Positions 32,604 through 38,691 of a stretch of DNA of 44,633 bases are shown here, piece by piece (the first letter of the stretch is position 1; each line of letters starts with the position of its first letter). A model generated the notes under the pieces. It worked only from the letters and a program-made list of their open reading frames with translations, searched no databases and had not been told where the DNA came from. The position numbers and the translations under genes were made by a program. This DNA comes from Streptomyces purpureus (lineage in GTDB: Bacteria > Actinomycetota > Actinomycetes > Streptomycetales > Streptomycetaceae). The DNA is taken from the NCBI RefSeq assembly GCF_014648195.1, contig NZ_BMQQ01000012.1, forward strand, positions 144,412-189,044, in the 5' to 3' direction.

Positions 32604-33056
32604 TTGGGGTCATGGGCTGTCACGGTTCCGGACTGGGCTGACACGCTGCTGGATCTGGTGGGGGTGAACTGGCCAAATGTGGACGAGGACGCCTACCGGG
32701 ACATGGCGGATGCGCTACGGGAGTTCGCGGACGATCTCGCCGACGACGGTCAGCTCGAGGATCCGGCACAAGTGACCGATGCAGAAGCCTGGCAGAAAGC
32801 CAAGGAGAAGTACCCCGTCGGCTCCATCGCGCGGGGCGTCGTCAAAGCCCGTTTCAACTTCGGCGTATTCCTGGAACTGCAGGAAGCGCCCGCGGTGAAA
32901 GGGTTCGTCGACATCGTTTCGTACAACCCGGGCGGGGAGACTCCGGTGGCACTCCCGGATGTCGGTGAAACGGTCGAGGGGACCGTGGTGAGCCTGGTCG
33001 ACCGGGACCAGCAGATTCGCCTGCGGGTCGGGCCGGCGCCCTGGGGAGCACCATAA
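32604..33056 (+). CDS. Polymorphic-toxin secretion leader fused to an S1-like domain, probably start-damaged
   Basis: A 150-residue open frame. Residues about 6-50 (TVPDWADTLLDLVGVNWPNVDEDAYRDMADALREF, in part) match the N-terminal leader that I know from large actinomycete secreted toxins. At GQL this leader stops and joins WQKAKEKYPVGSIARGVVKARFNFGVFLEL, an S1-like RNA-binding OB domain. No toxin body is present. The natural ATG at 32612 is followed by GGCTGT, where deleting one G would restore M-A-V-T-V-P-D-W; as it stands, that ATG reads only nine codons. A TTG at 32604 may rescue translation. It is best treated as a remnant of a toxin-immunity locus; the frame after the leader is intact. 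Confidence 0.6.
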   Translation: MGSWAVTVPDWADTLLDLVGVNWPNVDEDAYRDMADALREFADDLADDGQLEDPAQVTDAEAWQKAKEKYPVGSIARGVVKARFNFGVFLELQEAPAVKGFVDIVSYNPGGETPVALPDVGETVEGTVVSLVDRDQQIRLRVGPAPWGAP

Positions 33057-33088
33057 GCGCGCGACATCCGACCCGATGCACCCCTCGC

Positions 33089-33129
33089 GCCGCCCCTCCA
33101 TCCGGGAGCAACCCAGGTGGAGGGGCGGC
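33089..33129 (+). terminator. Hairpin terminator after the leader-S1 gene
   Basis: A perfect 12-bp stem (33089-33100 and 33118-33129) around a 17-base loop lies 32 bases after the stop codon. It separates this gene from the second S1-like gene, so the two are not simply one transcript. Confidence 0.65.
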
Positions 33130-33184
33130 CCGGCGATCGAAAGGATCAACTTCATGATTCCGTACGGCGGACAGGGGTGACGGA

Positions 33185-33517
33185 ATGATCAGGGACAACG
33201 AGGAATTCGACGTGGTCGTCAAGGCGGTGACCATGGTGGGGTCGTTCGTGACGATCGAGACCGCCGAAGGCGTCGAGGGGTTCATCGATCAGGTCATGCA
33301 TCCGTCCTGGTGGTCGGAGGAGGTGCCGCCGCCGGAGGTGGGCGACCGGCTGCATGTGGTGGTCCTGGACGCGTCCAGGACGCCGCCGCGGCTGAGTGCG
33401 CTGGAGAGGGACATCGAGACGGGGCGGCGGATTCGCTCCGGGGAGCTGACCCCGCCCTCCATTGACAGCATTCTGTCATCATGGCAGGATGCTGTCATAA
33501 GCGATCGGGAGGCCGCC
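33185..33517 (+). CDS. Second S1-like OB-domain gene without its own stop codon
   Basis: From the ATG at 33185 (AGGGGTGA site) the frame gives MIRDNEEFDVVVKAVTMVGSFVTIETAEGVEGFIDQV, then VGDRLHVVVLDASRTPPRLSALERD, an S1-like beta-barrel similar to the preceding gene's domain. The recognisable domain ends near residue 85, but there is no stop codon: the frame runs on through the promoter of the next operon and into the DJ-1 gene, giving a possible 312-residue fusion. I list the S1-like part only, to the base before the DJ-1 start. An 8-codon leader frame (ATG 33154, stop 33180) with an AAAGGA site precedes it. Confidence 0.6.
33462..33497 (+). promoter_or_regulatory. Promoter with two tandem 16-bp palindromes, probable MarR operator
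   Basis: TTGACA (33462-33467) and CAGGAT (33485-33490) are separated by 17 bases, a good -35/-10 pair. Two copies of a 16-base palindrome overlap them: TGACAGcattCTGTCA (33463-33478) and TGGCAGgatgCTGTCA (33482-33497), centre to centre 19 bases, about two helical turns. The MarR gene is the second gene of this operon, so autorepression is the natural reading. Confidence 0.8.
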
Positions 33518-34123
33518 ATGACCAGCACCGCACCCCGCAAGACCGTCCACCTCGCCGTGTACGACGCCCTCGCCGACTGGGAGACAGGCCACGCCACCGC
33601 CTGGCTCGCCCGCTCCGGGTTCGAGATCCGGACGGTCGGGCCGAGCACCGCGCCCGTCACCAGCATCGGCGGGCTGCGCATCACGCCCGACCTCGCGCTC
33701 GAAGAGCTGACGCCCGAGGACAGCGCCCTGCTGATCCTGCCCGGCGGCGACCTGTGGGACGAGGGCGACGATCTGGCGCCGTTCGCCGCCAAGGCCCGGG
33801 AGTTCCTGGACGCGAAGGTGCCGGTCGCCGCGATCTGCGGGGCGACGGCCGGGCTGGCCCGGGAAGGGCTGCTCGACGACCGCCGGCACACCAGCGCGGT
33901 GTCGTTCTACCTGTCCGCCACCGGCTACCAGGGCGGCGAGCACTACGTCGACGCGGACGCCGTCACCGACGGCGACCTGATCACCGCCGGGCCGACCGAG
34001 CCGGTCGCCTTCGGCCGTGAGGTCCTCGGCAGGCTCGGCGCGTTCGAGGGCGCGAAGCTCGACGCGTGGTACCGCCTCTTCCACGACTCGGACCCGGCCG
34101 CCTACGAGGAACTGAACGCGTGA
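33518..34123 (+). CDS. DJ-1/PfpI-family (glutamine-amidotransferase-like) protein
   Basis: A 201-residue protein of the DJ-1/PfpI superfamily. It shows VHLAVYDALADWETGHATA at the start, LLILPGGDLWDEG, and the nucleophile elbow AAICGATAGLAR with Cys107, followed by the usual HTS segment (DDRRHTSAV). Members act as proteases, glyoxalases or chaperones in stress responses. The ATG at 33518 is favoured by GGGAGG 5 bases upstream and by the promoter just before it. Its last codons overlap the MarR start (GTGA), so the two are coupled. An upstream S1-like frame runs into it without a stop. Confidence 0.9.
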   Translation: MTSTAPRKTVHLAVYDALADWETGHATAWLARSGFEIRTVGPSTAPVTSIGGLRITPDLALEELTPEDSALLILPGGDLWDEGDDLAPFAAKAREFLDAKVPVAAICGATAGLAREGLLDDRRHTSAVSFYLSATGYQGGEHYVDADAVTDGDLITAGPTEPVAFGREVLGRLGAFEGAKLDAWYRLFHDSDPAAYEELNA

Positions 34124-34593
34124 GCCGCTCCGAGCAGGACGCGCTGAGCAGGACCGCGCTCGGCGTGTTCCGGCTGAACGGCCAGTTCCTCGGCGTGTCC
34201 GAGGAACTGGCCCGGCCGGCCGGCCTGACCGCCGCCTGGTGGCAGGTCCTGGGGGCCGTGCTCGCCGAGCCGCTGCCCGTCGCCGGGATCGCCCGCGCCA
34301 TGGGCATCACACGGCAGAGCGTGCAGCGGATCGCCGACCTGCTGGTGGACCAGGGTCTCGCGGAGTACGCCCCCAACCCGGCCCACCGGCGCGCCAAGCT
34401 CCTCGCGGCCACCGCCGAGGGCCGGGCGGCGATCAGCAGGATCGACCCGGGCCACGCGGCACTCGCGGCCGAGCTCGCCGCCGAACTGGGCGGTCAGGAG
34501 GCGTTCGACGAGACCGTACGGGTCCTGGAGCGGCTCTCCGCGGCCCTGGACGCGGTCACGGAGCGGCGGGCGGCTGGTACAGCGTCCCCGTGA
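34120..34593 (+). CDS. MarR-family transcriptional regulator
   Basis: A 157-residue regulator with a winged helix typical of the MarR family: the recognition region VAGIARAMGITRQSVQRIADLLVDQGLAEYAPNPAHRRAKLL (split by eye) and the wing RRAKLLAATAEGRAAI. The N- and C-terminal helices would form the dimer interface. Its GTG start at 34120 overlaps the DJ-1 stop (GTGA), with GAGGA as the ribosome-binding site. It is the probable repressor of its own operon through the tandem palindromes at 33463-33497. The 3' end overlaps the VOC gene on the other strand by 38 bases. Confidence 0.9.
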   Translation: MSRSEQDALSRTALGVFRLNGQFLGVSEELARPAGLTAAWWQVLGAVLAEPLPVAGIARAMGITRQSVQRIADLLVDQGLAEYAPNPAHRRAKLLAATAEGRAAISRIDPGHAALAAELAAELGGQEAFDETVRVLERLSAALDAVTERRAAGTASP

Positions 34594-35047
34594 CGTAGCG
34601 CATGGCCTCGGTGAACTCGGGGTCGGACAGGCGCCGGTCCAGCTCGCCCTCCTCGACGTCCTCCACATGCGTCTGGATCCACCACAGGTTGCCGAACGGG
34701 TCCCGTACGCGGCCCACCCGGTCGCCGAAGTACAGATGCGTGACCTCGGTGACGGACGTCCCGCCGGCCTCGACCGCGCGGCGGTGGGTCGCGTCCGCGT
34801 CCTCGACGTACAGCCGCAGGAACGCGGGCGTGACCGGCCACCCCTTGGGGCTGTCGAAGGCCATCACGCGCGCGTCGCCGATGCGCAGTTCGGCGTGGCC
34901 GATCGTGCCGTCCTCAAGGACGAAGCGGCCGAGGTCCTCGGCGTCGAAGGCGCGCTGGAGGTAGTCGATCAGCCCGGCGGTGTCGTGGCTGATGATCCAG
35001 GGGGTCACGGTGGTGTAGCCGTCGGGGACGGGCTTGACCTCGGGCAT
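34556..35047 (-). CDS. VOC (glyoxalase/bleomycin-resistance) family protein
   Basis: A 163-residue protein of the vicinal oxygen chelate superfamily, PhnB-like subgroup: VTPWIISHDTAGLIDYLQRAFDA near the N-terminus and VGRVRDPFGNLWWIQTHVED near the C-terminus. The paired beta-alpha-beta-beta-beta modules are evident. Members include glyoxalases, dioxygenases and antibiotic-binding proteins; the substrate is unknown. The ATG at 35047 has a good AGGAG site. Its 3' end overlaps the MarR gene by 38 bases in the convergent direction, which is an unusually deep overlap. Confidence 0.88.
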   Translation of the reverse strand: MPEVKPVPDGYTTVTPWIISHDTAGLIDYLQRAFDAEDLGRFVLEDGTIGHAELRIGDARVMAFDSPKGWPVTPAFLRLYVEDADATHRRAVEAGGTSVTEVTHLYFGDRVGRVRDPFGNLWWIQTHVEDVEEGELDRRLSDPEFTEAMRYVTGTLYQPPAAP

Positions 35048-35167
35048 GGGAGCTCCTGACGTGGGCCGGATGCGACGTGACCGCAACGCTAGAAGACAAA
35101 TGGGTCAGGCCCTGTCCTCATTGGCCGTCCTCGTGGGGACGGGTCCCGGCCGAGCCGGCGCCGCGGT

Positions 35168-35707
35168 TCATACCCCGACGGTGCCGTCGACGCCCTCCCG
35201 GAGGAAGTCCGCGTGGCCGTTGTGGCGTGCGTACTCGTGCAGCACATGGAACATGACGAGGCGCAGCGAGACGTCCTCGCCCCAGCGCGCGGCGTGGACC
35301 GTGACGTCCAGGGACTCCGCCGCCGCCTCGATCCGCCGGGCGTGCTCGACCTCCGCCTGCCAGGCGTCGAACGCCTCGGCGCGCGTGGAGGTGCGCGCGT
35401 CGTACGCCATCTGGTAGTCGCCCTCGTCGGACCAGACCAGCGGGATGTCCTCACCGTTGATCACCTTGCGGAACCACGTCCGCTCCACCTCGGCCATGTG
35501 CCGGACGAGCCCCAGCAGGCTGAGCGTCGACGGCGGCATCGAGCGCCGGCGCAGCTCCTCGTCGGTGAGCCCTTCGCACTTCATCGCGAGAGTGGCCCGG
35601 TGGAAGTCGAGGTAGGCGCGCAGGGTTTCGCGTTCGCCGCCGGTGAGGGGCGGGGCGGTCCGTTCGACGGTTTTCCGTTCGGTGTGTTCGGTGCGTTCGG
35701 TCGTCAT
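35168..35707 (-). CDS. DinB-family (DUF664) protein
   Basis: A 179-residue protein of the DinB/YfiT-like four-helix-bundle superfamily. The first metal His is seen in LLGLVRHMAEVERTWF and the other two in HEYARHNGHADFLRE, the usual arrangement. The family contains metal-dependent enzymes such as mycothiol or glutathione transferases; actinobacterial members are often linked to mycothiol chemistry, but no direct evidence is present here. The ATG start at 35707 is in a Thr/Glu-rich leader (TTERTEHTERKTVERT) and no strong ribosome-binding site precedes it, so the true start may be further in. Confidence 0.88.
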   Translation of the reverse strand: MTTERTEHTERKTVERTAPPLTGGERETLRAYLDFHRATLAMKCEGLTDEELRRRSMPPSTLSLLGLVRHMAEVERTWFRKVINGEDIPLVWSDEGDYQMAYDARTSTRAEAFDAWQAEVEHARRIEAAAESLDVTVHAARWGEDVSLRLVMFHVLHEYARHNGHADFLREGVDGTVGV

Positions 35708-35790
35708 ACGGGCCAGTCAACCGCGCGCACCGGCCCTGCCGCGCCGGTTTTTCCGCCGGGGCCGGCCGGTCGCGACGGCGTACGGCGGCG

Positions 35791-36912
35791 CTACGGGCGG
35801 GCCCAGCGCAGGGTCAGGAATCCGTCGGAGCCCGGCTCGGGCTCCACCGTCGTGCCGAACTCCCGGCCCGCCCGGCTGAGCACCCGGCACAGCCAGTCGG
35901 CGTCGGCCTCCGGGGCGTGGCGCAGCGACATCCGGCGGGCCCGGAGCGGGGCCATGCGCAGCCCGGTCAGCTCGCCGGTGGCGGCGTCCAGGGTGGGGAA
36001 GTAGAGCAGCCGCAGGTCGTCACGGTAGCGCTCGTAGCCGGTGATGCCCTCGTAGTCGTCGACGAGGTCTCCGCAGCCGTACAGGATGAGCCGGCCGTGG
36101 TGGACCTCGATGGGGCGCGGGTGGTGCGAGGAGTGGCCGTGCACGACGTCCACGCCGCCGTCGACGAGCCGCCGCGCGAAGGTGGCCTGGTTCCCGGGCA
36201 CGGCGTAGCCCCAGTTCGTGCCCCAGTGGATGGACACGACGATCAGGTCGCCGTCCCGGCGGACCGCCCGCAGGCGGCGTACGAGGGCGTCGGCGCTCCG
36301 GACGGAGAGGTCAGGCACGAAGTCCACGCCCGGCCGGTCCTCGGCGGCCGCCCAGCGGGAGGGGATCCCGCTGGAGGCCATCCCGCAGGACAGCACGACG
36401 ACGCGTCCGCCGTCGGTGGGGACGACGGCGGGGCGCCGCGCCTCGCGGTCGTCCCGCCCGGCCCCCGCGGTCCGCAGGCCGGCGGCGCGCAGCACGTCGA
36501 GGGTCTCCTCCAGGCCGCGCGGGCCGAAGTCCAGCACGTGGTTGTTGGCGAGGGCGCAGACGTCGGGGCGCGCGACGGTGAGGCAGTCGACGTTGGCCGG
36601 GTGCATGCGGTAGTTCACGGCCTTGCCGGGGTCGAAGTGGTCGCTGGTGGTGACGCTGGTCTCCAGGTTGATCACCCGGACGTCGGGGGCGACCGCCTCG
36701 CACACCTCCAGGGCGTCCCCCCAGGGCCAGGCGGGGCCGACGGGCCGGGGGATCGGGCCGTTGGCGGCCTCGGCCAGGGCCACGTAGTCGCGGGCGTCCC
36801 GGACGTACGCCTCCCGCAGCGCCGGATCGCCGGGGTGCGCGAGGATCTGGTCGACACCCCGGCCCGGCATCACATCGCCGCTGAGCAGCAGCGTCACGGG
36901 GGCCAGGCCCAT
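35791..36912 (-). CDS. CapA-family (poly-gamma-glutamate capsule type) metallophosphatase
   Basis: A 373-residue protein of the CapA/PgsA-like family. Motifs are LLSGDVMPGRGVDQ at the start, INLETSVTTSD, ALANNHVLDFGPRG, VVSIHWGTNWGY and VVHGHSSHHPRPIEVHHG, which together form the calcineurin-like metal centre of this family. The N-terminus lacks a signal peptide, unlike many capsule proteins, so it may be cytoplasmic or anchored otherwise. No capsule biosynthesis genes (pgsB, pgsC) lie nearby, and the substrate is unknown. The ATG at 36912 follows a GGTGGGA site. It diverges from the membrane-protein gene. Confidence 0.9.
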   Translation of the reverse strand: MGLAPVTLLLSGDVMPGRGVDQILAHPGDPALREAYVRDARDYVALAEAANGPIPRPVGPAWPWGDALEVCEAVAPDVRVINLETSVTTSDHFDPGKAVNYRMHPANVDCLTVARPDVCALANNHVLDFGPRGLEETLDVLRAAGLRTAGAGRDDREARRPAVVPTDGGRVVVLSCGMASSGIPSRWAAAEDRPGVDFVPDLSVRSADALVRRLRAVRRDGDLIVVSIHWGTNWGYAVPGNQATFARRLVDGGVDVVHGHSSHHPRPIEVHHGRLILYGCGDLVDDYEGITGYERYRDDLRLLYFPTLDAATGELTGLRMAPLRARRMSLRHAPEADADWLCRVLSRAGREFGTTVEPEPGSDGFLTLRWARP

Positions 36913-37087
36913 GGGGCCAATTTTCCCACCGCGCCGCGGAAGCGGCCCGGAGGCCGCCCCGGGCGGGCGGTGGCTCAGAAGTGGATCCCGGCGCGGCTTC
37001 GAGGCGGACGACGTGTCCCCCTTCCGGGGGAGCCGGTTCGTCCGGCGGCGTGATCACGCGCGCGTGGGCGGCGACGAGGCTGGCCGT

Positions 37088-37627
37088 ATGACCGAACGAA
37101 CCGTCCCGCCGTGGGCTTTCGCCGCCGCGCGTGCCATCCCGCTGCTCGCCCTGCCCGTCTGTCTCTGGCGCCTGCCGTACGCCTTCGGTTACGACATGGG
37201 CAGCACCCAGGAGCTGGGGCCCTGGCAGTGGTGGATGATCCCGTACGTCTTCGGACTGAGCGTGCTGTCGGAAGTGTTCTGCCTGCTCTGTTCCGGGCTG
37301 GTGCGCCCGTGGGGGGAGACCGTGCCCGCCTGGGTGCCAGGACTGGGCGGGCGGCGCATACCGCCCGCCGTCGCGCTCGTGCCCTCGACGCTCGCGGCGC
37401 TCGGCCTGACCTGGCTGTTCGTGGACTGGCTGCGATCGTTCCTGCGGATCGGCGACTACGTCCGGCCTCCGTACGACGACGGCTGGTACGAGCTGGCGAT
37501 GACCGTCAGTGGCCTGTTCAGCCTGATCGGTCCTCTCCTGCTCGCGCTCACCTTCGCCTACTACCGGCGCCGGTGCCTGCCGGGGGCGTACGGGGGCGGC
37601 CCCGGCAGGCCCGCCCGTCAGCAGTAG
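37088..37627 (+). CDS. Small four-TM membrane protein of unknown function
   Basis: A 179-residue integral membrane protein with about four hydrophobic helices: AARAIPLLALPVCLWRLPY, MIPYVFGLSVLSEVFCLLC, AVALVPSTLAALGLTWLFVDWL and VSGLFSLIGPLLLALTFAYY. I do not recognise the family. An extracellular or periplasmic loop contains YDMGSTQELGPWQWW. The ATG at 37088 is chosen for its GAGG site and because the upstream frame is Arg/Gly-rich and unlikely to be translated. Its last 10 bases overlap the chitinase gene on the opposite strand. Confidence 0.75.
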   Translation: MTERTVPPWAFAAARAIPLLALPVCLWRLPYAFGYDMGSTQELGPWQWWMIPYVFGLSVLSEVFCLLCSGLVRPWGETVPAWVPGLGGRRIPPAVALVPSTLAALGLTWLFVDWLRSFLRIGDYVRPPYDDGWYELAMTVSGLFSLIGPLLLALTFAYYRRRCLPGAYGGGPGRPARQQ

Positions 37628-38502
37628 AGGTTGCCGCCCGGTGCGACGCCGAGGATCTGGGTGAAGCGCTGGTAGTTGTTCACGCGGCTCTGGACCTGCG
37701 CCGGGTTCTTGCCGTCGCATTCCAGGGATCCGTTGATGGAGCGGATGGTGTGGCCGAAGCCGGCCTGGTTGACCATGGCGTTGTGGGCGGTCATCGTGCC
37801 GGGGCCGTTCTGGGTGTTCCAGTACCACAGGCCGGTCTTCCAGGCGACGGCCGCGTCGCGCTCGACGCGGTACGGATCGCGCAGGAGGTCGATGCCGAGG
37901 GCGTCACCGGCCGCCTTGTAATTGAAGTTCCAGCTGAGCTGGATGGGGCCGCGGCCGTAGTACGCGGCCTGGCCGGCCGGGCAGCCGTAGGGCTGTCCCG
38001 CGTCGCAGTAGTGGGGGTAGTTGGCGGTGTTCTGCTCCACGATGTGGACGAGGCCGCCCGTCTCGTGGCTGACGTTGGCGAGGAAGGCGGCCGCCTCCTG
38101 CTTCTTCACCGTGTCGCTGCCGGTGGTGGCGAAGCCGGGGTAGGCGCTGAGCGCGGCGGTCAGGCCGCTGTAGGTGTAGAAGGAGTTCCGGTTCGGGAAC
38201 ATCTGGTTGAACTGCGCCTCGGAGACGACGAATCCGGACGGGTTCGGGCCGGGGCCCGGATCCGTACCGCCGCAGGCGCCCTTGTCGCCCCAGACGTCGG
38301 CGCTGCCCGGCCGCTCGTTCTGGGTCCACCACTTGGCCTGCCAGTTGCGGCCGTTGTACGAGGCGGTGTTGCCGCCCCAGTAGACGCTCGACGCGTTCCA
38401 GGCGCCGGCGCACGCCGCCGCGGACGCGGTGGCGGGGAGGAGCACGGCCAGTCCGATCGCCGTGGCGAGTACGGCGAGAAGGCTCAAGAGACGACGCAAC
38501 AT
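37618..38502 (-). CDS. Secreted family 19 chitinase with a chitin-binding domain
   Basis: A 294-residue secreted enzyme. A signal peptide (about 1-29, ending ATASAAA) is followed by a CBM5/12-like chitin-binding domain (ACAGAWNASSVYWGGNTASYNGRNWQAKWWT in part), a Gly/Pro linker (GTDPGPGPNPSG) and a GH19 catalytic domain with SHETGG (E147) and VHIVEQN (E156), matching the two catalytic acids, then GRGPIQLSWNFNY. It hydrolyses chitin outside the cell. The ATG at 38502 follows GGAAGGA. A DasR-type operator lies upstream, implying control by N-acetylglucosamine status. Confidence 0.94.
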   Translation of the reverse strand: MLRRLLSLLAVLATAIGLAVLLPATASAAACAGAWNASSVYWGGNTASYNGRNWQAKWWTQNERPGSADVWGDKGACGGTDPGPGPNPSGFVVSEAQFNQMFPNRNSFYTYSGLTAALSAYPGFATTGSDTVKKQEAAAFLANVSHETGGLVHIVEQNTANYPHYCDAGQPYGCPAGQAAYYGRGPIQLSWNFNYKAAGDALGIDLLRDPYRVERDAAVAWKTGLWYWNTQNGPGTMTAHNAMVNQAGFGHTIRSINGSLECDGKNPAQVQSRVNNYQRFTQILGVAPGGNLYC

Positions 38503-38559
38503 GCGCGGTTCCTTCCGTGTGGGGGAAAGCCCAAGGAACCGCGATTGGTATGGACCTGT

Positions 38560-38575
38560 CAAGGTCTAGACCAGA
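38560..38575 (-). promoter_or_regulatory. DasR-type operator (dre) in the chitinase promoter
   Basis: The minus-strand sequence TCTGGTCTAGACCTTG matches the dre core TGGTCTAGACC recognised by the GntR regulator DasR and the 12-bp repeats of Streptomyces chitinase promoters. TTGACA follows it as a likely -35 box, and a second partial copy (AGGTCCATACC) lies just downstream. Chitinase induction by chitin and repression by glucose fit this layout. Confidence 0.85.
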
Positions 38576-38691
38576 TCTCGTTACGTACGGGCCCGGGAAC
38601 CCGGCCGGCCGAGCTGAACGAAGGGCGAATTCCACACGGCACAAGCCCACTTCACGCGCCCGCACGCCCCCAACGTGCCTACGGTGGCGCC

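Noticed and set aside
33185..34123. Annotating one 312-residue S1-DJ-1 fusion protein.
   Set aside because: The DJ-1 gene has its own promoter, tandem operators, ribosome-binding site and ATG, so separate translation is better supported. The readthrough is reported as a finding.
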